Source: Pannonibacter sp. XCT-53
GTDB taxonomy: Bacteria > Pseudomonadota > Alphaproteobacteria > Rhizobiales > Stappiaceae
Assembly (NCBI RefSeq): GCF_009915765.1
Contig: NZ_JAABLQ010000003.1
Coordinates: 248,001-312,000 of the forward strand
Direction: 5' to 3'
Length of the DNA: 64,000 nucleotides
Part shown: in pieces, positions 1 to 8,177 of the stretch
Layout of the letters: each line of letters starts with the position of its first letter
Numbering within the stretch: the first letter of the stretch is position 1
Translations under genes and position numbers: made by a program
The notes under the pieces: generated by a model
The model's input: the letters and a program-made list of their open reading frames with translations, nothing else
What the model was told of the DNA's origin: nothing
The model's database searches: none

Positions 1-157
1 CCGCCGGTCCCGGCTGGTCTTCATCACCTCCGACCTGCCGGAAGGGTTCGTCCGCCGCCTGTTCGACGCCTTTACCGGGGCGCTTCAGCCGGACACGCCG
101 GACGCGCAGGCCATGACCTCCAATCCGCTGGCCATCTCGGGCTTCTCGCCGCGCTGA
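1..157 (+). CDS. C-terminal fragment of a CobW/COG0523-family GTP-binding protein (partial)
   Basis: The reading frame enters from the left edge (first full codon at base 2) and stops at TGA 155-157, leaving about 51 residues. The fragment begins with a basic-hydrophobic strand (SRLVFITSDLPEGFVRRLF) that resembles the end of the CobW C-terminal domain, where an arginine-leucine-valine-phenylalanine strand precedes the last helix. CobW-like GTPases act as metallochaperones for zinc or cobalt enzymes. The nucleotide-binding part lies outside the window, so the assignment rests on the tail alone. The gene is convergent with the thioesterase gene, leaving four bases between the two stop codons. 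Confidence 0.5.
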   Translation, partial: RRSRLVFITSDLPEGFVRRLFDAFTGALQPDTPDAQAMTSNPLAISGFSPR

Positions 158-161
158 CCTC

Positions 162-1025
162 TCAGCTGCGCTTCAGCCGGATCAGGCCCTCCTGGGCGGT
201 CGAGGCGATCAGCTGTCCGTCGCGGCTGTACAGCGTGCCGCGGTTCATGCCGCGGCCGCCGGACGATGACGGGCTGTCGGTGGAGTAGAGCAGCCACTCG
301 TCCGCCCGGAACGGGCGGTGGAACCACATGGAGTGGTCGAGGCTGGCCGGCTGGATGTCCGGGCTGAAGACCGACTTGCCATGCGGGAACAGCGAGGTGT
401 CGAGCAGCGTCATGTCGGAGGCATAGGCCAGCACGCACTGGTGGATGCGCTGGTCATCCGGCAGCCGGCTGGTCGCCCGCACCCAGACATGCTGCGTCGG
501 TTCCAGCTTCTTGGCGCTGAAGTAATGCGTCAGGTCGACCGGGCGCAGCTCGATCGGCCGTTCCCGTTCCCAGTACTTGCGCACGTTGTCCGGCGCCACC
601 TGCAGGAACTTCTCCTTCAGGTCCTTCTCGCTCGGCAGATCCTCCGGCATCGGCACGTCCGGCATGTCGACCTGGTGCTCCAGCCCGTCCTCCAGGGTCT
701 GGAACGATGCCGACATGGAGAAGATCGCCTGGCCATGCTGGATGGCGACGACACGCCGCGTGGTGAAGCTGCCGCCGTCGCGGATGCGGTCGACATCATA
801 GATGATCGGCACCGCCGGATCGCCGGGCCGCAGGAAATAGCCGTGCAGCGAGTGGATGTGCCGGTCCTCGCTCACCGTGCGCGAGGCGGCCACCAGGGCC
901 TGGCCGATGACCTGTCCGCCATAGACGCGCTGCCAGCCCACCTGGGGGCTGCGACCTCTGAACAGATTGTGTTCCAGCGGTTCGAGGTCGAGAATGGACA
1001 AAAGTGTCTCGATGGCCGTGTTCAT
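162..1025 (-). CDS. tesB: Acyl-CoA thioesterase II
   Basis: Predicted to hydrolyse medium- and long-chain acyl-CoA to free fatty acid and CoA in the cytoplasm. The 287-residue product has the usual TesB length and double hot-dog layout: an N-terminal half with GGQVIGQALVAA near residue 36 and a C-terminal half with the catalytic set. The catalytic residues fall at exactly the E. coli TesB positions: Asp204 in the AYASDM motif, a hydroxyl residue (Ser228, Thr in E. coli) and Gln278 in AQEGLIR. It starts with ATG and is divergent from the ubiquinone hydroxylase gene, with about 200 bases between the starts. No operon partner is visible. The family call is firm; the physiological substrate is not known. 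Confidence 0.93.
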   Translation of the reverse strand: MNTAIETLLSILDLEPLEHNLFRGRSPQVGWQRVYGGQVIGQALVAASRTVSEDRHIHSLHGYFLRPGDPAVPIIYDVDRIRDGGSFTTRRVVAIQHGQAIFSMSASFQTLEDGLEHQVDMPDVPMPEDLPSEKDLKEKFLQVAPDNVRKYWERERPIELRPVDLTHYFSAKKLEPTQHVWVRATSRLPDDQRIHQCVLAYASDMTLLDTSLFPHGKSVFSPDIQPASLDHSMWFHRPFRADEWLLYSTDSPSSSGGRGMNRGTLYSRDGQLIASTAQEGLIRLKRS

Positions 1026-1230
1026 CGCCGCAATCCTTGCTACATGCTTCGGGCAACAGTGGCCCGGCAGGGATGGTCCCGTGTGCCGGACCGGCCGGTC
1101 CGGGCACGTCGGCTCGACTTGGACGCGGGCGCGGGCCGCAAGTCAATGCTGTCCCAAGGGAAGGGGCAGCCCTATATGCGGACAGGGTCCGGGTCACATC
1201 CCGTGCCCCTGTCGGGTGAAGGAGATGAGC

Positions 1231-2469
1231 ATGGGCGTGTCAGCAACGCAGGGCCAGCACTTCGATGTGGCCATTGCCGGGGGCGGCTATGTCGGCCTGT
1301 CGCTGGCGCTGGCGCTGAAACAGGCGGATCCGGCCATGGCCGTCGCGGTCATCGACCCCAAGCCGATGGACACGCTCGGCAAGGATCCGCGCGCCTCGGC
1401 GATTGCCGCCGCCGCGTCCCGGATGCTGGACCAGCTCGGCATCTGGAGCGAGATCCGCGGCCGTGCCCAGCCGATCAACGAGATGATCGTCACCGACAGC
1501 CGCCTGCGCGATGCGGTGCGGCCGGTCTATCTCACCTTTTCGGGTGACCGCGAGGCTGGCGAGCCCTTTGCCCACATGGTGCCGAACGGCGTCATGCTGC
1601 CGGCGCTGCATGCGGCCGCCAGCGGACTGGGCGTGGAGTTCATCGCGCCCGACACGGCCCGCGACTTCAGCATCGGGCCCGACCGGGTCACGGTTCACAC
1701 CGGGTCCGGCGCCACGCTGACCGCATCCCTGCTGGTCGCCGCCGACGGCGTGAAGTCGCGCCTGCGGGACCTTGCGGGCATCCGCACGGTCCATTGGGCC
1801 TATGGCCAGTCGGGCATCGTCACCACCGTGCGGCACGAGCGGCCGCACAATGGCCGCGCCGAGGAACATTTCCTGCCCGCCGGCCCCTTCGCCATCCTGC
1901 CGCTGCCGGGCAACCGCTCGTCGCTCGTCTGGACCGAGCGCACGGCGGATGCCGATCGGCTGGTGCGCGGCGACGATTTCACCTTCGAGATCGAACTGGA
2001 GCGCCGTTTCGGCCTGCATCTCGGCAAGGTGGAGCTCGACGGGCCGCGCCATGCCTATCCGCTCGGGCTGACGCTGGCGCGCGCCTATGTGCGTCCCCGC
2101 TTCGCGCTCGCCGGTGACGCCGCGCACGGCATCCATCCCATCGCGGGCCAGGGGCTGAACATGGGCTTCAAGGATGTGGCGGCGCTGGCGGAGGTTCTGG
2201 TGACGGCCCGCCGCCTCGGCCAGGATGTCGGCGCCCTCGACGTGCTCGAGCGCTATCAGGCCTGGCGCCGTTTCGACGCCTTCCAGATGGGCGTGGTGAC
2301 GGACGTGCTCAATCGCCTGTTCTCGAATGATATCGACATCCTGCGCGGAATCCGCGACCTTGGCCTCGGCCTTGTCGACCGGATGCCGCGCCTGAAGGCG
2401 GGGTTCATCCGGGAGGCCGCAGGCTTTGCCGGTCCGGCCCCCAGGCTGCTCGCCGGCGAGCCGATCTGA
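1231..2469 (+). CDS. ubiH: UbiH/COQ6-family FAD-dependent hydroxylase (ubiquinone biosynthesis)
   Basis: Flavoprotein monooxygenase expected to hydroxylate the aromatic ring of a ubiquinone precursor at the membrane. The dinucleotide-binding signature AGGGYVG lies at residues 16-22 and the second FAD motif (ALAGDAAHGIHPIAGQGLN) in the C-terminal third, as in the UbiH/UbiF/VisC/COQ6 family. I start at ATG 1231 because AAGGAG at 1219-1224 is six bases upstream; the ATG at 1225 directly abuts that Shine-Dalgarno and the longer open frame from 967 runs back over the thioesterase start. The product is 412 residues, normal for the family. Alphaproteobacterial members can have relaxed regiospecificity, so which ring position is hydroxylated is uncertain. 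It is followed 55 bases later by an SDR gene on the same strand. Confidence 0.85.
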   Translation: MGVSATQGQHFDVAIAGGGYVGLSLALALKQADPAMAVAVIDPKPMDTLGKDPRASAIAAAASRMLDQLGIWSEIRGRAQPINEMIVTDSRLRDAVRPVYLTFSGDREAGEPFAHMVPNGVMLPALHAAASGLGVEFIAPDTARDFSIGPDRVTVHTGSGATLTASLLVAADGVKSRLRDLAGIRTVHWAYGQSGIVTTVRHERPHNGRAEEHFLPAGPFAILPLPGNRSSLVWTERTADADRLVRGDDFTFEIELERRFGLHLGKVELDGPRHAYPLGLTLARAYVRPRFALAGDAAHGIHPIAGQGLNMGFKDVAALAEVLVTARRLGQDVGALDVLERYQAWRRFDAFQMGVVTDVLNRLFSNDIDILRGIRDLGLGLVDRMPRLKAGFIREAAGFAGPAPRLLAGEPI

Positions 2470-2524
2470 CACGGGACCGGCCTCAGGCAAGGCTGATCCG
2501 AGACAAGGACCGAGACCCGCCGCA

Positions 2525-3403
2525 ATGACGGATCTGCATGTACCGGCGACCGCCACCGGAGCCCGTTCCATCCTCATCACCGGCTGTTCCAGCGGCATCG
2601 GTGCCTCGGCGGCGCGGCTGCTGCGCGGCCGGAACTGGCGCGTCTTTCCCACCGCCCGCACCGACGCGGACGTGGCGGAGCTGAAGGCCCAGGGGTTCGA
2701 GGCCTTCCGGCTCGACTACGAGAACGAGGCCAGCATCCATGACGCGCTGGGCGAGGTGCTGGCGCGGTCCGGCGGACGGCTCGATGCCCTGTTCAACAAC
2801 GGCGCCTATGCCGTGCCCTGTGCGCTGGAGGATCTGCCGACCGACGCCATGCGGCAGCTGTTCCAGGCCAATTTCTTCGGCTGGCACACGCTGACGCGGC
2901 AGGTCGTGCCGGTGATGCGTGCGCAAGGGGCGGGGCGCATCGTCCAGTGCTCGTCGATCCTGGGCTTCATCGCGATGAAGTACCGCGGTGCCTACACCGC
3001 ATCGAAGTTTGCGCTCGAGGCCTATTCCGACACGTTGCGGCACGAGCTGGCCGGCACGGGCATCCATGTGGTCCTGATCGAGCCCGGTCCGATCGACACG
3101 CGGTTCACGGCCAATGCCATGGCGAATTTCCATCGCTGGATCGGCGCCGAGGGCCTGGCTGCCTCGGCGCACCGGGCTGCCTACGAGCGCCGGCTGAAGC
3201 GGATGGAGAACGGCGAGCCCGGGCGCTTCAAGCTGCCGCCGGAGGCGGTCGTCGACCAGCTGATCCAGGCGATCGAATCACCCCGGCCGAAGGCCCGCTA
3301 TCGCACCACCGTGCCGACCAAGGTGATGACCGTGCTGAAGCGCCTGCTGTCGACGCGGGCGCTCGACCGGATGCTGATCAACGCGGCCGACAAGGAAGAA
3401 TGA
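2525..3403 (+). CDS. Short-chain dehydrogenase/reductase (classical SDR)
   Basis: Rossmann-fold NAD(P)-dependent oxidoreductase of 292 residues. Visible motifs are the cofactor loop TGCSSGIG at residues 19-26, the NNGAY motif (variant of NNAG), and the catalytic Ser and YTASK motif about 160 residues in, followed by the PG motif (IEPGPIDT). The long C-terminal tail with basic helices resembles SDRs acting on lipophilic substrates such as retinol-type or steroid-type dehydrogenases, but the substrate cannot be inferred. It lies between ubiH and the HIG1 gene on the same strand and may be co-transcribed with ubiH. ATG 2525 is preferred over an upstream in-frame start that would overlap ubiH. 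Confidence 0.85.
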   Translation: MTDLHVPATATGARSILITGCSSGIGASAARLLRGRNWRVFPTARTDADVAELKAQGFEAFRLDYENEASIHDALGEVLARSGGRLDALFNNGAYAVPCALEDLPTDAMRQLFQANFFGWHTLTRQVVPVMRAQGAGRIVQCSSILGFIAMKYRGAYTASKFALEAYSDTLRHELAGTGIHVVLIEPGPIDTRFTANAMANFHRWIGAEGLAASAHRAAYERRLKRMENGEPGRFKLPPEAVVDQLIQAIESPRPKARYRTTVPTKVMTVLKRLLSTRALDRMLINAADKEE

Positions 3404-3503
3404 CAGCGGGAACCGGCCTGTCCGACAGGTCCGCTGCCGCGTGTGCGGCGTAGGAAGCTTCTGCCGCGCCGGGGGGGCCGGGCGGCACCAGATTGGAACC
3501 ATC

Positions 3504-3701
3504 ATGGGCAATATCCTCTACAACCTGATCCCCTTCGCGCTTGGCGCCGTGGCGCTGGTGCTGTTCCTGGGGCTCTGGAACATGTTCCGCGGCGGCTCGG
3601 CCAACCGGTCGCAGCAACTGATGCGCTGGCGTGTCGGCCTGCAGTTCCTCGCCATCGTCCTGATCATGGGCACGCTCTATTTCCTTGGCCCGAAGCCCTG
3701 A
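3504..3701 (+). CDS. HIG1-domain twin-transmembrane protein
   Basis: A 65-residue protein with two hydrophobic helices (about residues 7-25 and 44-62) separated by a polar basic loop (GGSANRSQQLMRWR). This matches the hypoxia-induced-gene (HIG1, PF04588) architecture; the loop carries the RSQ.LMRWRV block typical of bacterial and mitochondrial HIG1 proteins. Mitochondrial relatives (Rcf1) associate with cytochrome c oxidase, so an inner-membrane role in respiration is plausible but inferred. Its place immediately upstream of the cobalamin adenosyltransferase gene is a common alphaproteobacterial arrangement. The longer in-frame reading back to 3441 lacks a plausible ribosome site. Confidence 0.8.
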   Translation: MGNILYNLIPFALGAVALVLFLGLWNMFRGGSANRSQQLMRWRVGLQFLAIVLIMGTLYFLGPKP

Positions 3702-3791
3702 AGGCAGGTCCCGTAACCTGGCCGGCGATCCCCGTGGTCGCGGCCCATCGCGCCGGCAGCGGTCTGCCGGGTGCACACAACGAGGCAAGCA

Positions 3792-4367
3792 ATGGTCGTC
3801 CTCAACAAGATCTACACCAAGACCGGCGACAACGGCACGACGGCGCTCGGCTCCGGCGAGCGGCGCCCGAAGTATGACCTGCGCATCGAGGCTTACGGCA
3901 CCGTGGACGAGACCAATTCGGTCGTCGGTCTGGTCCGTCTGGCGCTGGGCGAGACGGACCCGCAGGTCGATGCCATCCTGTCGCGGATCCAGAATGACCT
4001 GTTCGATCTCGGCGCCGATCTCGCCACGCCGGAAACGGGCCAGGATCTCGGCTATGAGCCGCTGCGCATCACCGATCACCAGGTGACGGCGATCGAGGAG
4101 GCGATCGACCTGCTCAATGCCGATCTCAAGCCGCTGCGTTCCTTCGTCCTGCCGGGCGGGACGCCGGCGGCCACCTACCTGCATCTTGCCCGCACCGTGT
4201 CGCGCCGGGCCGAGCGCCTGATGGTGGAGCTGGCCGACCGCGAGCAGGTCAATCCGGCGGCAACGCGCTACATGAACCGCCTGTCCGACTTCTTCTTCGT
4301 CGCCTCGCGGTATCTCAACGACAAGGGCGCGCTTGACGTTCTGTGGGTGCCGGGCAAAAACCGGTAA
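3792..4367 (+). CDS. Cob(I)alamin adenosyltransferase, PduO type
   Basis: Transfers the adenosyl group of ATP to cob(I)alamin to make adenosylcobalamin. The 191-residue product opens with the ATP-binding signature TKTGDNGTTALGSGERR and has the downstream RTVSRRAERLMVEL and NRLSDFFFVASRYLN helices, both diagnostic of the PduO/MMAB type rather than the CobA type. I start at ATG 3792, since the extra seven residues of the longer frame are not family-like. It lies 90 bases after the HIG1 gene and about 30 bases before the rhomboid gene. No cobalamin riboswitch fits in the short upstream gap. Confidence 0.92.
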   Translation: MVVLNKIYTKTGDNGTTALGSGERRPKYDLRIEAYGTVDETNSVVGLVRLALGETDPQVDAILSRIQNDLFDLGADLATPETGQDLGYEPLRITDHQVTAIEEAIDLLNADLKPLRSFVLPGGTPAATYLHLARTVSRRAERLMVELADREQVNPAATRYMNRLSDFFFVASRYLNDKGALDVLWVPGKNR

Positions 4368-4398
4368 GGTCTGGCCCCACGACGGAGCAGCGGCGGGC

Positions 4399-5103
4399 AT
4401 GTTCATTCCCCTTCACGATCATAACCCGCTGCGCCACGTGCTGCGTCCGTATGTCACATGGGGTCTGATCCTGACGAATGTCTTCGCCTATGTGGTGCTG
4501 CAGGGGGCCGGGGTCGGCGAGGTCTACGAGGCGAGCGCCTATTCCTACGGGCTCATTCCGTCCGTGCTCTTCGACCTGCGCGACCTGTCGCCCGAGCTGA
4601 TGGCCGTGCCGGAGAATGCCACGCTCGTCACCTATGCCTTCCTGCATGCCGATTTCTGGCATCTGGCGGGAAACATGCTGTTCCTCTGGGTGTTCGGCGA
4701 CAATGTCGAGGATGCCATGGGCCATGTGAAGTACCTCGCCTTCTACCTGCTCTCCGCGGCGGCTGGCGGCCTTGCCTATGCCCTCCTGTCACCCGGATCG
4801 GATGTGCCGCTCGTCGGCGCGTCCGGGGCTGTTTCCGGCATCGTTGCGGCCTATGTCATGCTGCATCCGCGCGTCCGTGTCTGGGTGCTGGTGCTCGGCC
4901 GCATCCCGCTGCCGATCCCGGCGCTCTGGGCCCTGGGGGCCTGGATCGCGTTGCAGTTCTTCAATCTCGTGACCGACAGCGACGGCCAGGTGGCCTGGTC
5001 GGCCCATGTCGGTGGGATTGTGGCGGGTGCCGTTCTCGTGATGGTCCTGCGCCGGCGGGGCGTGCGATTGTTCGACAGGGGCCTCACGACGGGCACCCGA
5101 TGA
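4399..5103 (+). CDS. Rhomboid-family intramembrane serine protease
   Basis: Membrane protease of 234 residues that would cleave transmembrane substrates within the bilayer. The catalytic serine is Ser142 in the GASGA motif and the catalytic histidine is His203 in SAHVGG; the oxyanion-side HLAGN motif ends at Asn92. At least six hydrophobic segments are visible, the usual rhomboid core. The start at ATG 4399 gives MFIPLHDHNP, a typical alphaproteobacterial rhomboid N terminus, whereas the longer frame overlaps the adenosyltransferase gene. The natural substrate is unknown. Confidence 0.9.
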   Translation: MFIPLHDHNPLRHVLRPYVTWGLILTNVFAYVVLQGAGVGEVYEASAYSYGLIPSVLFDLRDLSPELMAVPENATLVTYAFLHADFWHLAGNMLFLWVFGDNVEDAMGHVKYLAFYLLSAAAGGLAYALLSPGSDVPLVGASGAVSGIVAAYVMLHPRVRVWVLVLGRIPLPIPALWALGAWIALQFFNLVTDSDGQVAWSAHVGGIVAGAVLVMVLRRRGVRLFDRGLTTGTR

Positions 5104-5173
5104 CCTGGCCAAAGGGATGATGCCGGTTCGTGCAATGCAGCAAATAGCTGACCCGACTTCCCTTGCGCCATCG

Positions 5174-5202
5174 TTGACACCTGACGTGCGGGTGATTACC
5201 GT
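5174..5202 (+). promoter_or_regulatory. Candidate sigma-70 promoter upstream of etfB
   Basis: A TTGACA hexamer at 5174-5179 is followed 17 bases later by TTACCG (5197-5202), with GATTAC just before it. It lies in the 216-base gap between the rhomboid gene and etfB and about 120 bases upstream of the etfB start, consistent with etfBA having its own promoter. The -10 match is poor, so this is tentative. Confidence 0.35.
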
Positions 5203-5319
5203 CGCCCGCCATACGCAGAGTTTGGCTGAAACCCGCCGTTTTCCGTGCCGGTTCCTAAGCCGGCTTGAACCATTGATGCGGTGCGGCAGAAACGCCGTCC
5301 GAGCGGGAGGATAGAACCG

Positions 5320-6069
5320 ATGAAGATCCTTGTGCCCGTGAAGCGGGTGATCGACTACAACGTGAAGGTCCGCGTGAAGCCGGATGGCTCGGGCGTTGAT
5401 CTGGCCAACGTGAAGATGTCGATGAACCCCTTCGACGAAATCTCCGTCGAGGAGGCCCTGCGCCTGAAGGAAGCCGGCAAGGCCACCGAAGTGGTTGTCG
5501 TTTCCGTCGGGCCGACCCAGGCGACCGAAACCCTGCGCACCGCGCTGGCGATGGGGGCCGACCGCGGCATCCTCGTCAAGACCGATGCGACCACCGAGCC
5601 GCTCGCCGTTGCCAAGATCCTGAAGAAGGTCGTCGAGGCGGAGGCCCCGGGCCTCGTCATCGTCGGCAAGCAGGCGATCGACGACGACTGCAACCAGACC
5701 GGCCAGATGCTGGCCGCGCTGCTCGGCTGGGGCCAGGGCACCTTCGCCTCGAAGGTCGATCTTGCCGCCGACACCGTTGACGTCACCCGCGAGGTCGATG
5801 GCGGCCTGCAGACCGTCAAGCTGAAGCTGCCGGCCGTGGTGACCACGGACCTGCGCCTCAACGAGCCGCGCTATGCGTCGCTGCCGAACATCATGAAGGC
5901 CAAGAAGAAGCCGATCGACGAAAAGACCCCGGAAGAGCTTGGCGTGGACATCGCCCCGCGTCTGACGGTGCTGAAGACCGTCGAGCCGGCGTCGCGCCAG
6001 GCCGGCGTCAAGGTCGGCTCCGCCGCCGAACTGGTCGCCAAGCTGAAGAACGAGGCCGGCGTCCTCTGA
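5320..6069 (+). CDS. etfB: Electron transfer flavoprotein, beta subunit
   Basis: Small subunit of the ETF heterodimer, which takes electrons from acyl-CoA dehydrogenases and passes them to ETF-ubiquinone oxidoreductase. The 249-residue product begins with KILVPVKRVIDYNVKVRV and contains the NPFDEISVEEALRLKE and DDDCNQTGQMLA blocks that bind AMP in the family, and the LPAVVTTDLRLNEPRYASLP signature loop. Start ATG 5320 has GGGAGGA eight bases upstream. It is followed by etfA after 27 bases, an evident operon. Confidence 0.96.
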   Translation: MKILVPVKRVIDYNVKVRVKPDGSGVDLANVKMSMNPFDEISVEEALRLKEAGKATEVVVVSVGPTQATETLRTALAMGADRGILVKTDATTEPLAVAKILKKVVEAEAPGLVIVGKQAIDDDCNQTGQMLAALLGWGQGTFASKVDLAADTVDVTREVDGGLQTVKLKLPAVVTTDLRLNEPRYASLPNIMKAKKKPIDEKTPEELGVDIAPRLTVLKTVEPASRQAGVKVGSAAELVAKLKNEAGVL

Positions 6070-6096
6070 GGGACCCGTCGCAGGAGGAACTGATCC

Positions 6097-7035
6097 ATGA
6101 CCACCCTTCTCGTGGCCGAACATGCCGGTGGCGCGCTCAATGACGCCACGGCAAAGGCCCTGACCGCTGCCGCCAGGCTCGGCGGTGATGTGCATGTGCT
6201 CGTCGCCGGCACCGGCGCCCGCGCCGCTGCCGCCGAAGCTGCCAGGCTGTCCGGCGTTGCCAAGGTTCTCGTGGCCGAAAGCGACGCGCTGGCGCATCAG
6301 CTTGCCGAGCCGATGGCCGACCTGATCGTCTCGCTCGCCGGCGGCTACTCCGCCATCGTCGCGCCGGCCACCGCCAACGGCAAGAACACCCTGCCGCGCG
6401 TTGCCGCCCTGCTCGACGTGATGCAGATCTCCGACGTCACCGCCGTGATCGACGCCGACACGTTCGAGCGTCCGATCTACGCCGGCAACGCCATCCAGAC
6501 CGTCAAGTCCGGCGATGCCAAGAAGGTCCTGACCGTTCGCACGGCCTCCTTCGCGGCCGCCGCCCAGGGCGGTTCGGCCGCCATCGAGGACGTCGCTGCC
6601 GGCGCGGCTGCCGGCCTGTCGTCCTTCGTCGGCGAGGAGCTGTCCAAGTCCGACCGCCCCGAGCTGGCTTCGGCCAAGATCATCATTTCCGGTGGTCGCG
6701 CGCTCGGGTCTGCCGAGAAGTTCCAGGAGGTCATCCTGCCGGTGGCGGATGCGCTGGGTGCAGCCGTTGGCGCCTCCCGCGCCGCCGTCGATGCCGGCTA
6801 TGCCCCGAACGACTGGCAGGTGGGCCAGACCGGCAAGGTCGTCGCCCCGCAGCTTTACATCGCCTGCGGCATTTCCGGTGCGATCCAGCATCTGGCCGGC
6901 ATGAAGGATTCCAAGGTCATCGTCGCCATCAACAAGGACGAGGAAGCCCCGATCTTCCAGGTGGCGGACTATGGCCTCGTCGGCGACCTGTTCGACATCC
7001 TGCCACAGCTCAAGTCCGAGCTGGAAAAGGCCTGA
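6097..7035 (+). CDS. etfA: Electron transfer flavoprotein, alpha subunit (FAD-binding)
   Basis: Large ETF subunit of 312 residues carrying FAD. The C-terminal FAD domain is intact: the SGGRALGS motif near residue 200, the GASRAAVDAG loop, VGQTGKVV and the IACGISGAIQH motif, and INKDEEAPIF near the end. The N-terminal domain is the adenine-nucleotide-like fold paired with EtfB. A strong CAGGAGGAA Shine-Dalgarno precedes ATG 6097. The gene closes the etfBA pair and is followed within 15 bases by a good intrinsic terminator. Confidence 0.96.
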   Translation: MTTLLVAEHAGGALNDATAKALTAAARLGGDVHVLVAGTGARAAAAEAARLSGVAKVLVAESDALAHQLAEPMADLIVSLAGGYSAIVAPATANGKNTLPRVAALLDVMQISDVTAVIDADTFERPIYAGNAIQTVKSGDAKKVLTVRTASFAAAAQGGSAAIEDVAAGAAAGLSSFVGEELSKSDRPELASAKIIISGGRALGSAEKFQEVILPVADALGAAVGASRAAVDAGYAPNDWQVGQTGKVVAPQLYIACGISGAIQHLAGMKDSKVIVAINKDEEAPIFQVADYGLVGDLFDILPQLKSELEKA

Positions 7036-7048
7036 TCACGCGTCTGCG

Positions 7049-7077
7049 CCCGCGGCCCCGGGGTCGCGGGTGTTTTT
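7049..7077 (+). terminator. Intrinsic terminator of etfBA
   Basis: A 10-bp GC stem (7049-7058 with 7061-7070, one G-T wobble) closes a minimal loop and is followed by TGTTTTT at 7071-7077. It begins 13 bases after the etfA stop. Confidence 0.85.
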
Positions 7078-7123
7078 GCCTGCGGGGGCCGGATCCGGCG
7101 CATCTGCCACGGGCCTGACACAG

Positions 7124-7137
7124 GTTTTCATGAAAAC
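7124..7137. promoter_or_regulatory. Perfect 14-bp palindrome upstream of hbdA (possible operator)
   Basis: GTTTTCATGAAAAC reads identically on both strands and is AT-rich against a GC-rich background. It sits between the etfA terminator and hbdA, 138 bases before the hbdA start, next to a second imperfect inverted repeat (CTCCGGGGCGG with CCGCCCGGAG, about 7137-7168). The position suits an operator for a dimeric regulator, but no regulator gene is adjacent. Confidence 0.4.
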
Positions 7138-7274
7138 TCCGGGGCGGGCAGCTTTTCCGCCCGGAGTTCTTGCCGCGACGCGCCAGTCTTGTAAAGAATA
7201 GCGCGGTTCGAGTGGGGGTCCGCCAGCGGCCGTTGCCCGAGTCACCGTGGCCTGCAACAGAATCGGATTGAACG

Positions 7275-8156
<882 letters not shown>

Positions 8157-8177
8157 CGCGGCGCGGACACCGGGCGC

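Noticed and set aside
3702..3791. Cobalamin riboswitch before the adenosyltransferase gene
   Set aside because: The gap is only 90 bases and lacks the conserved B12-box and folding elements.
4789..6891. 700-residue minus-strand frame across rhomboid, etfB and etfA
   Set aside because: Spans three well-supported genes on the other strand and shows no domain.
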